Assembly: GCF_018263925.1 (NCBI RefSeq) | Contig: NZ_JAEVHF010000001.1 | Span: 434,001 to 498,000 of the forward strand | Length of the DNA: 64,000 nucleotides | Origin: Kistimonas asteriae | GTDB taxonomy: Bacteria; Pseudomonadota; Gammaproteobacteria; Pseudomonadales; Endozoicomonadaceae | Direction: 5' to 3' | Shown here: piece by piece, positions 1 through 13,027 of the stretch | Numbering within the stretch: the stretch's first letter is position 1 | Layout of the letters: every line of letters starts with the position of its first letter | Program-made: the position numbers and the translations under genes | The notes under the pieces: model-generated | Database searches by the model: none | Told to the model about the DNA's origin: nothing | What the model saw: only the letters and a program-made list of their open reading frames with translations

Positions 1-2654
<2,654 letters not shown>

Positions 2655-2701
2655 AATTTCAGTAATGCCTAAACTGATCGAATCGCGAAGAAAATAATGA
2701 A

Positions 2702-3637
2702 CTATCGGCTGGCACGGTATATATAACGGGCCGGGTTTACCTGACGACCATTCACCAGCACTTCAAAATGTACATGGGGGCCAGTTGAACGCCCCGTGCT
2801 ACCCATCAGGCTTATGGTCTGTCCCTTGCTGATAATATCGCCAACATTAACCAGAATGTCCTTGTTGTGGCCATAGCGGGTGACATAGCCATTACCATGA
2901 TTAATCTCAACAAGATTGCCGTAACCACTTCGCTTACCAGCCCAGGTCACAACACCAGAGCCAACGGCTATGACATCTGAGCCATCTTTACCAGCGAAAT
3001 CAACACCTTTGTGCCAGGCAGGCCGCCCACTGAACGGATCGGTTCGACGGCCAAATGGAGAAGACATCCAGCCTTTCTTAATGGGACGCCCAGCAATATA
3101 GACATCATCCTGCAGCTTTCGGTCAAGCAACAGATTTTCGAGGATATTGAGCTGTTCTTCACGCTTATCAACCTGCATGGCAAGCTGATCAATTAACGAC
3201 ACAAAGTCCGGCGGCTGATAACTGATACCGGACTCTACCATCTCGTCAGGCCCACCTTGAGCGGCTGGTGAGCTGAAATCAAACTCACCCGCATCAAGCT
3301 TTGCCATCGCGGTCAGGCGCTCACCCAACGCATCCAGACGGAGAATCTGACCCTGAATCTGAGCTAGCTGAACAGCCAGCGCATCAATCTCAAGACTGGC
3401 GTTGCCACGGACTTTTTCGATTTCATTCTGCTGAAGCGCAATAGTCTTTTGCCACTGAGACAACTCTCTCGCTGTCAGGGAGCCACCGACATTAACGTTG
3501 ACCATTGACCAGGCCAAAAAGTAACCGGAAGCCAAAATAACAGCCGCGACCAGAACCCCGAAGACGGCCAATCTTCGTGGTTGCAAATTGATGGTCTGGC
3601 TCTTGCCATGCTGCTGGCTGACAACAATTATCTTCAT
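2702..3637 (-). CDS. M23 family metallopeptidase, membrane-anchored
   Basis: Predicted peptidoglycan endopeptidase of the LytM/M23 family, 311 residues. An N-terminal transmembrane helix lies at about residues 24-46, followed by a coiled-coil-like segment (about 55-105) and a C-terminal LytM domain. The zinc ligands are seen in HKGVD (HxxxD) and HVHFEV (HxH). The reading frame extends further upstream through a TTG, but the ATG at 3637 ([12 protein letters not shown]) is the start seen in homologues between lpxC and secA of pseudomonads and is preferred; its ribosome site is weak. The anchor implies a periplasmic domain acting on the wall near the division machinery. The specific bond cleaved cannot be read from sequence. 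Confidence 0.9.
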   Translation of the reverse strand: MKIIVVSQQHGKSQTINLQPRRLAVFGVLVAAVILASGYFLAWSMVNVNVGGSLTARELSQWQKTIALQQNEIEKVRGNASLEIDALAVQLAQIQGQILRLDALGERLTAMAKLDAGEFDFSSPAAQGGPDEMVESGISYQPPDFVSLIDQLAMQVDKREEQLNILENLLLDRKLQDDVYIAGRPIKKGWMSSPFGRRTDPFSGRPAWHKGVDFAGKDGSDVIAVGSGVVTWAGKRSGYGNLVEINHGNGYVTRYGHNKDILVNVGDIISKGQTISLMGSTGRSTGPHVHFEVLVNGRQVNPARYIYRASR

Positions 3638-3845
3638 TGTCGCATTAACCGGGTCTATACCTGTTTTACAGTTATATTGTTCAGTTCTGCCCAGCCCTGT
3701 ATACAGCCAAACCGGTGGAACCGTTCCAAATAAAATATCAAGCCGGCCAACTCTAGCATTAGCCATCCCCCCCCGCAACTGAAGCACATCGCGGACAGGT
3801 CTCAACAAATAAACGTCACTTCAGAAGCACCAATTTACCTGTCTA

Positions 3846-3874
3846 TTTAAAAACCTGAACACACATCTACTCAA
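3846..3874 (-). promoter_or_regulatory. Candidate sigma70 promoter for M23 peptidase-secA
   Basis: In the 371-base gap between lpxC and the peptidase gene the minus strand shows TTGAGT (3869-3874), a 17-base spacer and TTTAAA (3846-3851). It would give a leader of about 200 bases in front of the peptidase gene. The match to consensus is moderate, so this is a suggestion; apart from the lpxC terminator nothing else was recognised in this gap. Confidence 0.35.
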
Positions 3875-3955
3875 AAAAACTGACGGCTACCACTTAAAAT
3901 CTAGAACACCCTCACCAACTTTCGCCACTTCAAAATCTACATTCACAAAAGCAGG

Positions 3956-3986
3956 AAAAAGAAAAGCCACCTAAAGAGGTGGCTTA
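3956..3986 (-). terminator. Rho-independent terminator after lpxC
   Basis: A 9-base stem (AAGCCACCT at 3964-3972 with AGGTGGCTT at 3977-3985) with a 4-base loop is followed on the minus strand by a T-rich tract. It ends the dcw-lpxC transcription unit 23 bases beyond the lpxC stop codon. Confidence 0.85.
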
Positions 3987-4008
3987 AAGAGAGAGAAGTA
4001 GAACAATA

Positions 4009-4923
4009 TCAGGCCATAACCAACGTAGGTCGAGCATACGAAATAGGTGCACTGGCCGCATCTTCGAACGTCACCATTTCCCAGGCAGACGCATCAGCAA
4101 TCAATGCACGCAACAACTTGTTATTCAGTGAATGACCAGACTTGTGCCCAATAAACTCACCTATCAGACTGGTACCCAGAAGGTACAGGTCACCAATCGC
4201 ATCCAGCATCTTATGCTTCACAAACTCATCGTCATAGCGAAGGCCATCTTCATTAAGAATGCGGTACTCATCGACCACTATGGCATTATCAACGCTACCA
4301 CCGAGCGCCAGATTCTGTGAACGTAAATACTCAATATCTTTCATGAAGCCGAACGTACGTGCCCGACTCACTTCTTTAACGAAGGATGTACTGGAAAAAT
4401 CGATACTGGAGCGCTGCACCAAGCCCTTGAAGACAGGATGATCGAAATCAATACTGAATGTCACCTTGAAGCCATCAAAAGGCACAAAGGTGGCTGTCTT
4501 ACCATCCTCTTCTACGGTGACCTTCTTCTTGATACGAATAAATTTCTTCGCGGCCGCCTGTTCTTCGATACCTGCAGACTGAATCAGAAAGACAAAGGGA
4601 CCCGCACTGCCATCCATGATGGGCACTTCATGCGCTGTCACCTCGACATAGGCATTATCGATACCCAGGCCCGCCATCGCGGACAGAAGATGCTCAACGG
4701 TATCGACTCGCACGCCGTCTTTTTCCAGCGACGTGCACAGTGTCGTCTGTCCTACATTCTCGGCACGCGCTGGAATCTCTACCACAGGCTCCAGGTCGGT
4801 ACGACAGAATACAATGCCGGTATCCACAGGCGCAGGCTTCAGTGTCAGGTAAACCTTCTCACCGGAATGAAGCCCCACTCCTGTAGCACGAATAATATTT
4901 TTGAGCGTTCGCTGTCTAATCAT
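4009..4923 (-). CDS. lpxC: UDP-3-O-acyl-N-acetylglucosamine deacetylase
   Basis: LpxC catalyses the committed, zinc-dependent deacetylation step of lipid A synthesis in the cytosol. The protein is 304 residues, the usual length (E. coli 305). Visible family signatures are MIRQRTLKN at the start, the first zinc-ligand region [14 protein letters not shown], and the second region [14 protein letters not shown] with [10 protein letters not shown], which together supply the His/Asp ligands and catalytic His. The ATG at 4923 was chosen because it gives the conserved N terminus; nine extra in-frame codons upstream are not conserved. It is the last gene of the dcw run before a terminator and lies 101 bases after ftsZ. 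Confidence 0.97.
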   Translation of the reverse strand: MIRQRTLKNIIRATGVGLHSGEKVYLTLKPAPVDTGIVFCRTDLEPVVEIPARAENVGQTTLCTSLEKDGVRVDTVEHLLSAMAGLGIDNAYVEVTAHEVPIMDGSAGPFVFLIQSAGIEEQAAAKKFIRIKKKVTVEEDGKTATFVPFDGFKVTFSIDFDHPVFKGLVQRSSIDFSSTSFVKEVSRARTFGFMKDIEYLRSQNLALGGSVDNAIVVDEYRILNEDGLRYDDEFVKHKMLDAIGDLYLLGTSLIGEFIGHKSGHSLNNKLLRALIADASAWEMVTFEDAASAPISYARPTLVMA

Positions 4924-5024
4924 GACCCAGCCGTTAGCTTGCATCTGCACGAAATAGTCGATAATCGGCCATTCTAGCAGAGTAATCTCGCCTTACAAAG
5001 TGTTACATCTTGACCGCACAGGCT

Positions 5025-6176
5025 TTAATCAGCCTGGCGGCGTAAAAACGCCGGAATATCCAGATAATCCGTATCCGTCTTAGCGCTAGGCGATCCATCA
5101 ACATCACTGCCAGCAACCGCTTTCTTACGCAGAATGGTAGGACGATCAAGCTCGCTATAGTTCACGTTGCCATCAGCAGTCTTGGCAGCATTATCAACCA
5201 CCTTCTTGACTTTCTGCTCAGGCTTACCAAGTCCAGTCGCCACTACTGTGACACGGATTTCATCCGACATTTCCGGATCAATAACAGTTCCCACTACCAC
5301 CGTAGCATCATCAGAAGCAAACTGCTCAACAGTACTGCCCACTTCCGTAAATTCACCAATGGAGAAATCCAGACCTGCAGTAATGTTGACGAGAATACCC
5401 CGCGCACCCTGCAAATCAACATCTTCCAGCAGAGGACTGCGAATCGCCGCTTCTGCCGCTTCTACGGCACGGTTGGAGCCGGTCGCATTGCCCGTACCCA
5501 TCATCGCCATGCCCATCTCAGACATAACTGTGCGCACGTCCGCAAAGTCGACATTGATCATGCCGGGACGAATGATCAGGTCTGCAATACCTTGCACCGC
5601 ACCCTGAAGCACATCATTCGCGGCACAGAACGCGGACAACAGGCTTGCATCCTTACCCAGCACCGGCAGCAATTTTTCATTAGGAATGGTGATCAGCGAA
5701 TCCACATGCTCAGCCAACTCCTTCAACCCCTGATCCGCAATAGTCATCCGCTTTCTGCCTTCGAAAGGGAAGGGACGCGTGACCACGGCGACAGTCAGAA
5801 TACCGAGCTCCCTCGCGACTTCTGCCACAACAGGCGCTGCACCTGTGCCTGTACCGCCACCCATACCGGCGGTAATGAAAACCATATCAGCACCCGACAG
5901 CACTTCTGCCAGCCGCTCACGATCTTCCAATGCTGCCTGACGCCCGATTTCCGGGTTTGCACCAGCACCAAGACCTTTAGTAATACCTGTACCCAGCTGC
6001 AACAAGGTTCGAGCATTGAGATGCTTTAACGCCTGCGCATCTGTATTGGCCACAATAAAATCCACACCCTCAACCTGACTGTTGAGCATGTGATTGACAG
6101 CGTTACCGCCGCCACCGCCGACACCGACCACTTTTATGACCGCATTTTGCGGTGCATTATCGACCAGTTCGAACAT
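5025..6176 (-). CDS. ftsZ: Cell division GTPase FtsZ
   Basis: FtsZ polymerises into the cytokinetic ring at mid-cell. The 383-residue protein has the tubulin signature [10 protein letters not shown] in its N-terminal GTPase domain, the synergy-loop region [15 protein letters not shown], a short variable linker, and the conserved C-terminal peptide [12 protein letters not shown] that binds FtsA and ZipA. It starts 57 bases after ftsA in the same orientation, as in almost all gammaproteobacteria. Confidence 0.98.
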   Translation of the reverse strand: MFELVDNAPQNAVIKVVGVGGGGGNAVNHMLNSQVEGVDFIVANTDAQALKHLNARTLLQLGTGITKGLGAGANPEIGRQAALEDRERLAEVLSGADMVFITAGMGGGTGTGAAPVVAEVARELGILTVAVVTRPFPFEGRKRMTIADQGLKELAEHVDSLITIPNEKLLPVLGKDASLLSAFCAANDVLQGAVQGIADLIIRPGMINVDFADVRTVMSEMGMAMMGTGNATGSNRAVEAAEAAIRSPLLEDVDLQGARGILVNITAGLDFSIGEFTEVGSTVEQFASDDATVVVGTVIDPEMSDEIRVTVVATGLGKPEQKVKKVVDNAAKTADGNVNYSELDRPTILRKKAVAGSDVDGSPSAKTDTDYLDIPAFLRRQAD

Positions 6177-6233
6177 GACAAATCTCCTTCTCTCTTAACT
6201 GTCCATTTTTATAGAATTACTTCCCTAAAACAA

Positions 6234-7469
6234 TCAGAAGTTCCCCTGAAACCAGCGTTTTATCTTCGCCAGAACGGGCTCTTCCTGCTTTCTTGAACCA
6301 AAGGCCATATCCCCTTCACCCTGCATTTTCAAGCCATAGTGAAGAAGGCCAACACCTGTAGCATAAATCGGATTGCGCACAACATCAGACATACCCCGAA
6401 CAGTCTGGGGAACGCCCAGCCTGACCGGCATATGGAAGATTTCCTCGGCCAGCTCAACCACACCTTCCATCTTCGACGTACCGCCGGTCAGCACGATACC
6501 GGCTGCAATCAATTCCTCAAACCCGCTGCGGCGCAGCTCCGCCTGTATCAGGGTAAAGAGCTCGTCATAACGGGGTTCAACCACCTCCGCCAGGGCCTGC
6601 CGGGACAACTCCCTCGGAGGACGCTCGCCGACGCTGGGCACATTGATAGTTTCATCGGCACCCGCGAGCTGGGTAAGAGCGCAGGCATACTTAATTTTGA
6701 TTTCCTCCGCAAATTGCGTCGGGGTACGCAGCGCCATGGCGATATCGTTGGTGACCTGGTCTCCAGCGATGGGAATCACGGCCGTATGACGGATCGCACC
6801 TTCTGTAAAGATCGCGATATCGGTTGTACCACCACCGATATCCACTAGGCAGACACCCAGCTCTTTCTCATCTTCGGTCAGAACCGAGTAACTGGAAGCC
6901 AGCTGCTCAAGGATAATATCTTCAACTTCCAGGCCACAGCGACGGATACACTTCTCAATATTCTGCGCGGCATTCACGGCACAGGTGACCAGATGCACCT
7001 TGGCCTCCAGCCGCACGCCAGACATCCCCAAGGGCTCCTTGACCCCTTCCTGCGTATCAATCACATACTCCTGGGGAAGGATATGCAAGATTCGCTGATC
7101 TGCCGGGATAGCCACGGCCTGCGCAGCATCAATTACCCGATCCATATCGGCCCGGGTCACTTCACGCTCACGAATAGCCACAATCCCATGTGAATTGAGG
7201 CTTCGGATATGGCTGCCTGCAATACCGGCATAAACAGAGTGAATCTGGCAGCCCGCCATCAGCTCAGCCTCTTCAATGGCGCGCTGGATTGACTGAACCG
7301 TTGACTCAATATTGACCACGACGCCTCGCCGCAACCCCCGAGAAGGATGCGAGCCAATGCCGATCACCTCGATATCACCGCTATCCGTGATTTCGCCCAC
7401 GAGCGCCACCACTTTGGAAGTCCCGATATCCAGACCGACAATCATTCTTCCATTTCCCGTCGCCGTCAT
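6234..7469 (-). CDS. ftsA: Cell division protein FtsA (actin-like)
   Basis: FtsA is an actin-fold ATPase that tethers FtsZ filaments to the membrane and recruits later divisome proteins. The protein is 411 residues. The phosphate-1 motif GLDIGTSKV lies at the N terminus, phosphate-2 is VDIGGGTTDIA, the adenosine motif is GIVLTGGTSKMEG, and the C-terminal amphipathic membrane helix is KIKRWFQGN. The ATG at 7469 gives a normal length. It sits between ftsQ and ftsZ, 37 bases after ftsQ. Confidence 0.97.
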   Translation of the reverse strand: MTATGNGRMIVGLDIGTSKVVALVGEITDSGDIEVIGIGSHPSRGLRRGVVVNIESTVQSIQRAIEEAELMAGCQIHSVYAGIAGSHIRSLNSHGIVAIREREVTRADMDRVIDAAQAVAIPADQRILHILPQEYVIDTQEGVKEPLGMSGVRLEAKVHLVTCAVNAAQNIEKCIRRCGLEVEDIILEQLASSYSVLTEDEKELGVCLVDIGGGTTDIAIFTEGAIRHTAVIPIAGDQVTNDIAMALRTPTQFAEEIKIKYACALTQLAGADETINVPSVGERPPRELSRQALAEVVEPRYDELFTLIQAELRRSGFEELIAAGIVLTGGTSKMEGVVELAEEIFHMPVRLGVPQTVRGMSDVVRNPIYATGVGLLHYGLKMQGEGDMAFGSRKQEEPVLAKIKRWFQGNF

Positions 7470-7506
7470 GCGTAACCTGCCTGTTGCTTCAACGTTTACC
7501 TGTTCA

Positions 7507-8358
7507 TCAGTTACTGCGATTTACTCTGCTTCCGTCATTCGTGTTCCAGGAAACCGCTATACCATCGCGATAGCGCAAGTCCACGCGTCGCACATCTTGC
7601 CACTGTTTCTGCAGCAATACATGATAAAGACGCACAAATCGTTGCATTCGCTTGACCAGGTCGCGATGACCAAGATTGACCTCGACATCACCGATCTGGA
7701 ACCACCAGCTTCCCGTCTCTCGTTGCCCCAGGGCGGTCATTGCCAACCCTAAAGGACGAATCTGCTGGTTCAATGTCATATACTGCTGCATCACCTGTGG
7801 CGCAGCAGCTTCTTTACCATAGAGCAGCGGCAAATCACCGAAGTGGCTCAGATCATTCACCCGAAACACTTCACCATCGCCATTCAGAACACCACCCCGC
7901 TTCCAGCGAGCCACCGGCACCTGCTCCTGAATTCGGATACTCAGGGTCTCCGGCCAGACTTTCCGGACTTTTGCCCGGCTAATCCACGGCACGTTCTGCA
8001 AAGCACTTTGCAGGCCAGCCACATCCAGGCGGAAAAACCGTTCCGCCAAAAACGGTGTGACCTGCTGCTCTACTACTTCCTTGGGTAGATAGCGAAATTC
8101 GCCTTCTACTTTCACACTTACTATCGGTCTGTCGAGCCAATTCCAGAGCCAGGGCAACGACCAGACAAACGCGCCAATCACCATCCCGGCCAGTAACAGC
8201 TTGGCCGCCTGACCCCCTAGCTGAGTCCAGCGCCTGACAGACGCCTGCCGGTCTTCCAACCGCCTGGCGCCATGGACTTTCCTGGCCGATCGACTAACTG
8301 TCCGACTTTTCAGTCGGTCACTACCATCTCGATCCGGGGCGTATAACCGGGTTTCCAT
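7507..8358 (-). CDS. ftsQ: Cell division protein FtsQ
   Basis: FtsQ is a bitopic divisome protein that, with FtsL and FtsB, controls septal wall synthesis. The 283-residue protein has a basic cytoplasmic N terminus of about 50 residues, a transmembrane helix (about residues 53-74, LLLAGMVIGAFVWSLPWLW), a periplasmic POTRA domain starting at VSVKVEGEFRYL, and the FtsQ beta domain. The start codon at 8358 has an AGGAG site upstream and lies inside the ddlB reading frame, giving a 49-base overlap; no other start would preserve the basic tail. Confidence 0.94.
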   Translation of the reverse strand: METRLYAPDRDGSDRLKSRTVSRSARKVHGARRLEDRQASVRRWTQLGGQAAKLLLAGMVIGAFVWSLPWLWNWLDRPIVSVKVEGEFRYLPKEVVEQQVTPFLAERFFRLDVAGLQSALQNVPWISRAKVRKVWPETLSIRIQEQVPVARWKRGGVLNGDGEVFRVNDLSHFGDLPLLYGKEAAAPQVMQQYMTLNQQIRPLGLAMTALGQRETGSWWFQIGDVEVNLGHRDLVKRMQRFVRLYHVLLQKQWQDVRRVDLRYRDGIAVSWNTNDGSRVNRSN

Positions 8359-9305
8359 GTCCCGTTCTCCTGCTGACCGGATGCCTGCAACAAGTCCAGC
8401 ACCAGGTCTTCAAACTCCAGCCCAGATGCACGGGCAGCCATAGGTACCAGGCTATGATCCGTCATACCTGGGATCGTATTCACTTCCAGCAGCCAGAACT
8501 GACCATCGCCATCCTGCATCACATCCACACGCCCCCATCCGTGACAGTCAATACCATTGAAGGCCCGGAGCGCCAGAGCCTGTAATTCGCGTTCCTTATC
8601 CTCACTGAGACCGCAAGGAAGATAATAACGGGTTCCATCCGAGAGGTACTTGGCCTCGTAGTCATAGAACACGTTGTCAGTCTCAAGCCGTATGGCTGGC
8701 AAGGCGTTACCGTTAAGAATGGCAACGGTAAATTCAGCCCCTTCAATGAGACGCTCAACCAGCACCTGCTCACCATGGTCTGCCGCTTTGCGAATGGCAT
8801 CAGCCAGTTGATCACGAGTATTCACCCGGGTCATACCGATACTGGAGCCTTCTTGGTTCGGTTTCACAAAACAGGGAACCGGCAAATCATCAATATCGAC
8901 ATCGCCCGTCACCAGCTGGTATTCCGGGGTCGGCAGACCAATACTCTGCCAGATCAACTTGCTACGATACTTGTCCATGGCCAGTGCAGACGCTTTCACG
9001 CCACTGCCGGTATACGGAATCCCCATATACTCCAGCACCCCCTGCACCGTGCCATCTTCACCATCACCACCATGCAGTGCCAGAAAAACGCGATCCGGCT
9101 TGATCGTCTGCAGTTGGCTGATCAGGCCGTCCTCAGTATCGATAAGGATACTGTCTACACCGCGACTCTGAAGCGCTGCGTGAATCCGGCCACCAGAATG
9201 CAACGATACCTGCCTTTCAGCCGAGGTACCGCCATAAAGAACAGCTACACGCCCCAGTGCATCCATACCGCCCCCTTGTTCATCCCTGCCAAATTGTTCA
9301 CTCAT
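8310..9305 (-). CDS. ddlB: D-alanine--D-alanine ligase B
   Basis: Cytosolic ATP-grasp ligase that joins two D-alanines for the peptidoglycan pentapeptide. The 331-residue protein shows the N-terminal motif VAVLYGGTSAERQVSLHSG, the ATP-grasp core (CFVKPNQEGSSIGMTRV), and the metal-binding region LEVNTIPGMTDHSLVP. The N terminus is about 15 residues longer than in E. coli; a downstream ATG (MDALGRVAVLYGG) is an alternative start. It lies 6 bases after murC and overlaps ftsQ. Confidence 0.96.
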   Translation of the reverse strand: MSEQFGRDEQGGGMDALGRVAVLYGGTSAERQVSLHSGGRIHAALQSRGVDSILIDTEDGLISQLQTIKPDRVFLALHGGDGEDGTVQGVLEYMGIPYTGSGVKASALAMDKYRSKLIWQSIGLPTPEYQLVTGDVDIDDLPVPCFVKPNQEGSSIGMTRVNTRDQLADAIRKAADHGEQVLVERLIEGAEFTVAILNGNALPAIRLETDNVFYDYEAKYLSDGTRYYLPCGLSEDKERELQALALRAFNGIDCHGWGRVDVMQDGDGQFWLLEVNTIPGMTDHSLVPMAARASGLEFEDLVLDLLQASGQQENGTWKPGYTPRIEMVVTD

Positions 9306-9311
9306 TCAGTT

Positions 9312-10757
9312 TCACGCCTTCAGTTTTAATGCGTTCTCCGCAAGATCAGCCGCCAACACACCGATATCACCCGCCCCCTGGGTGATCAGCAGGTCATCAT
9401 CACGCAATAAATCAGCCAACACCGGCTCTACGGGTTCACCTCTGGGGATAAACACCGGATCGACACGCCCCCGCTGACGGATGCTGCGGCACAGACTTCT
9501 ACCATCGGCACCGGGCACCGGCTCTTCACCGGCAGGATAGACATCCATCAACAGCAGCACATCGACCTGTGAGAGCACTTCGACAAAGTCATCATACAGA
9601 TCACGGGTTCTGGAGAAGCGATGCGGCTGGTACACCATGACCAGTCGTTTGTCCGGCCAGCCTTTGCGTATCGCCGCGATAGTCGCGGCAACCTCTCGAG
9701 GATGATGCCCGTAGTCATCGACAAACATGACATTGCCGACACCCGTTTCATAATGCCCATAAACCTGGAAGCGACGCCCTACCCCCTGGAACTGCATCAG
9801 GCCTTCACGGATCTGCTCATCACCAACACCCTCTTCACTGGCTACAGCAATGGTCGCCAGTGAATTCAGCACATTGTGCTCACCGGGAATATTCAGATGG
9901 ATATCGAGCACATCATCACGATCCTTACGCACCAGACGAAAACGGTTTTCCATCCCGTTCTGGGCGATATCAATGGCTCGATAGTCTGCATCCTCAGACA
10001 TGCCGTAAGTGATCACCTGTCGCTTGATCTCTGGCAGTAATTCACGGATGACCGGGTCATCAATACACATCACTGCCAGCCCATAAAACGGCAGGTTATG
10101 AAGAAAGTCGACAAAGGTCTTCTTCAAACGGCTGAAATCACCGTCGTAAGTCATCATATGATCCGCATCGATATTGGTGACAACCGCCACCATCGGCTGC
10201 AGGTGCAGAAACGATGCATCACTTTCATCGGCCTCTGCCACCAGGTAACGACTTCCTCCCAACCGGGCATTGGTGCCGGCCGAATTCAGCTTTCCACCAA
10301 TAATAAAGGTCGGATCCAGTCCTCCCTGCCCCAATACCGACGCAATCAGGCTGGTTGTCGTTGTCTTCCCATGAGTGCCGGCTACGGCAATACCATGGCG
10401 GTAACGCATCAATTCAGAGAGCATTTCCGCCCTGGGAACCACCGGGATACGCAGCTCACGAGCGGTCACTAACTCGGGGTTATCTTCCTGCACCGCTGAC
10501 GACACCACCACGACATCCGCCTTCTGCACATGCTCGCGCTCGTGTCCGATAAAGACCTCAATACCAAGGTCACGCAAACGCGCCGTCACACGGGATTCCC
10601 GCAGATCAGAGCCTGATATATCGTACCCCTGGTTTTTCAACACCTCCGCAATGCCGCACATGCCAACACCGCCAATGCCGATGAAGTGAATACGGCGAAT
10701 GCGGCGCATCTCAGGAATAGCAAATACCGGTACGGACCGGCCGTTAAGATCAGCCAA
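9312..10757 (-). CDS. murC: UDP-N-acetylmuramate--L-alanine ligase
   Basis: MurC adds L-alanine to UDP-MurNAc, the first amino acid of the stem peptide. The protein shows [18 protein letters not shown] (nucleotide-binding N domain), the ATP P-loop [13 protein letters not shown], and the C-terminal ligase domain, 481 residues in all. No ATG gives a full N terminus with a ribosome site. A TTG at 10757 lies 6 bases after a strong GGGAGGT and overlaps the end of murG by 8 bases, matching the overlap style of the other genes here, so it is chosen. ATG at residue 17 of this frame (MRRIRRIHF) is the alternative. Confidence 0.94.
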   Translation of the reverse strand: MADLNGRSVPVFAIPEMRRIRRIHFIGIGGVGMCGIAEVLKNQGYDISGSDLRESRVTARLRDLGIEVFIGHEREHVQKADVVVVSSAVQEDNPELVTARELRIPVVPRAEMLSELMRYRHGIAVAGTHGKTTTTSLIASVLGQGGLDPTFIIGGKLNSAGTNARLGGSRYLVAEADESDASFLHLQPMVAVVTNIDADHMMTYDGDFSRLKKTFVDFLHNLPFYGLAVMCIDDPVIRELLPEIKRQVITYGMSEDADYRAIDIAQNGMENRFRLVRKDRDDVLDIHLNIPGEHNVLNSLATIAVASEEGVGDEQIREGLMQFQGVGRRFQVYGHYETGVGNVMFVDDYGHHPREVAATIAAIRKGWPDKRLVMVYQPHRFSRTRDLYDDFVEVLSQVDVLLLMDVYPAGEEPVPGADGRSLCRSIRQRGRVDPVFIPRGEPVEPVLADLLRDDDLLITQGAGDIGVLAADLAENALKLKA

Positions 10758-11823
10758 GTGCCACCTCCCTGCATTGCTGCGCCACGGTTGCGGTCGCTTC
10801 GGGGCGTGCACAACCCAGTGCTGCCTCTCGCATCTTGCTCAGAAGCTCTCGCTCCTGTGCATACTTATCCAGTAATTCTGCTAACTTCACGTCACTTAAT
10901 TCGCTTTGTTCCAGCAGGACTGCCGCGCCCCTGTCCACCAGGTAACGGGCATTACGCAGCTGCTGTTGATCTTTGTGCCAGGGATAAGGCACCAGAATGG
11001 CTGGTTTGCCGGCGTTAGCCAGTTCAGCCACAGTCAATGCACCGGAGCGGCAGACAATAATATCCGCCCAACGATAAGCAGCCCCCATATCGTCGATAAA
11101 GGGCTCAACACGTCCGGTCACACCACAATGTTCATAAATAGCCTGCGTTTCATCCACCTTGCCGGCACCCGTCTGATGCCAAACCTCTACCGGCGCCTTG
11201 GCTAATGCCATAGCTGCAGGGATGCATTCGTTGATCGCAAGCGCGCCACGACTTCCCCCTAATACCAGCAGCTTTAAAGGTCCTGCTCTGGCGTTATCTT
11301 CAGATTCAGGCAGAATCGTATTACGTACCGGATTACCGGTAAAAATGGCTTTATCCGTCACATCGAAGGTACCCGGAAACGCTTCCAGAACCCGAGAGGC
11401 AAACCGTGACGCAATCTTATTGGTAAAACCAGGAACCGCATTCTGCTCATGAATAACCAGCGGTATACCCAGCAATTTTGCTGCGACGCCACCCGGCCCC
11501 GATGCAAAACCGCCCATACCCAGTACACCGACCACATTCATGCTACGCATGACTCTGATGGCCTTCAGTACAGAAGCCGTGACGCGAAAAGGCGCCTGCA
11601 GGATGGCACGCATCCCGTTCCCCATAATCCCTTTTACTGGCATATAGGAAATATCAAAGCCGTGAGCAGGCACGAGAGTGGACTCCATGCCATCACGAGT
11701 ACCCAGCCAGTGGATACCATAACCCTGAGCCTGCAGAGCCTCTGCAACGGCCAGCGCCGGGAAAATATGCCCCCCGGTGCCACCAGCCATAATGACAAAA
11801 ACCGGTTTACCCTGCTCAGTCAT
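10750..11823 (-). CDS. murG: MurG N-acetylglucosaminyltransferase (lipid II synthesis)
   Basis: MurG is the GT28 enzyme that transfers GlcNAc to lipid I at the cytosolic face of the membrane, making lipid II. It has 357 residues. The glycine-rich loop [19 protein letters not shown] and the second loop [13 protein letters not shown] are typical, and the donor-binding region reads [19 protein letters not shown]. The ATG at 11823 overlaps the ftsW stop by 8 bases (ATGACTGA); the longer in-frame extension upstream lies inside ftsW and is rejected. Confidence 0.96.
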   Translation of the reverse strand: MTEQGKPVFVIMAGGTGGHIFPALAVAEALQAQGYGIHWLGTRDGMESTLVPAHGFDISYMPVKGIMGNGMRAILQAPFRVTASVLKAIRVMRSMNVVGVLGMGGFASGPGGVAAKLLGIPLVIHEQNAVPGFTNKIASRFASRVLEAFPGTFDVTDKAIFTGNPVRNTILPESEDNARAGPLKLLVLGGSRGALAINECIPAAMALAKAPVEVWHQTGAGKVDETQAIYEHCGVTGRVEPFIDDMGAAYRWADIIVCRSGALTVAELANAGKPAILVPYPWHKDQQQLRNARYLVDRGAAVLLEQSELSDVKLAELLDKYAQERELLSKMREAALGCARPEATATVAQQCREVALG

Positions 11824-13027
11824 GTTTGGCCTCCTTGACTGCCCCGGAGGCGAAGATCCGTCGTTCATAATCAATCCGCACCAACAACCCTACGGCCAGA
11901 CAACTGATCAACAGGCTGCTGCCGCCATAACTCAAAAACGGTAACGCCAGCCCTTTGGTCGGTAATAGCCCGGTGCTTACACCAATATTGATAAAAACCT
12001 GAATACCGAGCAGTAACCCGATACCGTAAGCCATATACCCCGAAAACACCTGCCCGGCCTTTTCCGCCAGATAACCAATACGCAGGGCCCGCCAACTGAC
12101 AAAAGCGAGCAGCATAATCACTAAGACACTGCCCAGCAATCCGAACTCTTCCGCAATTACGGCAAAAATAAAGTCGGTATGGGCTTCCGGCAGGTAAAAC
12201 TGTTTCTGGATACTGTTGCCCAGCCCTTCACCAAACCAGCCACCACGACCGAAGGCGATCAATGACTGCGTCAACTGATAGCCACTTTCAAACTGGTACG
12301 CCCAGGGGTCCATATACGTTGTCAATCGGCGCATCCGGTATGGCTGACTGATCGCAATAAGCGCGATACCGGCCAGAGAAGCCAGGATCAAGACAAAGTA
12401 CTGCCTTAATCTGGCACCTGCCAAAAACACCATACCCAACACGGCACCCATGAGCACAACCACTGCACCAAAGTCCGGCTCGGCCAGCAATAACGCCATG
12501 GCGAAAAGCAAAACAATCAGCGGCTTGAGAAATCCCCACCAGCCATCACGCACTTCATCCTGACGCCGAGACAAATACGATGCCATATAGATAACAATGC
12601 TGAGTTTGGCGACTTCCGAGGCCTGCAGGTTAAAGAATCCCAGTGGAATCCAGCGAACACTGCCGTTGATCTCCCGGCCAACAAACAACACCAGCACCAA
12701 CAGAGAGAAACCCAACGCCAACAACAACACACTCCAGCGCTGCCAGAGCTCAATCGGGAATATCTGTACAGCGGCCATCACGCCCACAGCGCCAGCCATG
12801 AATACGCATTGCCTGAGGAAAAAGTGAAACGCTGAGTCATAATGCGCACTGGATATACCGGTGGATGCCGATCCGACCATCACCAGACCAATCAACAGCA
12901 ACGCCAGAACACAAGCAATCAAGGGATAATCAAGCACCTGCCGATCCCTGCCAGCCACCAGAAAAGATGGCTCCAGCTGCGGGAGGCGCAGGCGTTTGAT
13001 CCATTCACCCTGAAGCCACTCAGCCAT
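11816..13027 (-). CDS. ftsW: Lipid II polymerase FtsW (SEDS family)
   Basis: FtsW is the polytopic SEDS glycosyltransferase that polymerises septal peptidoglycan with FtsI. The 403-residue protein is strongly hydrophobic with about ten membrane segments. It carries the SEDS signature near the C terminus (GLLPTKGLALPFLSYGGSS) and the extracytoplasmic loop with YQLTQSLIAFGRGG. ATG at 13027 overlaps the murD stop by 8 bases; about 32 additional in-frame codons upstream fall inside murD and are not part of the family. Confidence 0.96.
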   Translation of the reverse strand: MAEWLQGEWIKRLRLPQLEPSFLVAGRDRQVLDYPLIACVLALLLIGLVMVGSASTGISSAHYDSAFHFFLRQCVFMAGAVGVMAAVQIFPIELWQRWSVLLLALGFSLLVLVLFVGREINGSVRWIPLGFFNLQASEVAKLSIVIYMASYLSRRQDEVRDGWWGFLKPLIVLLFAMALLLAEPDFGAVVVLMGAVLGMVFLAGARLRQYFVLILASLAGIALIAISQPYRMRRLTTYMDPWAYQFESGYQLTQSLIAFGRGGWFGEGLGNSIQKQFYLPEAHTDFIFAVIAEEFGLLGSVLVIMLLAFVSWRALRIGYLAEKAGQVFSGYMAYGIGLLLGIQVFINIGVSTGLLPTKGLALPFLSYGGSSLLISCLAVGLLVRIDYERRIFASGAVKEAKHD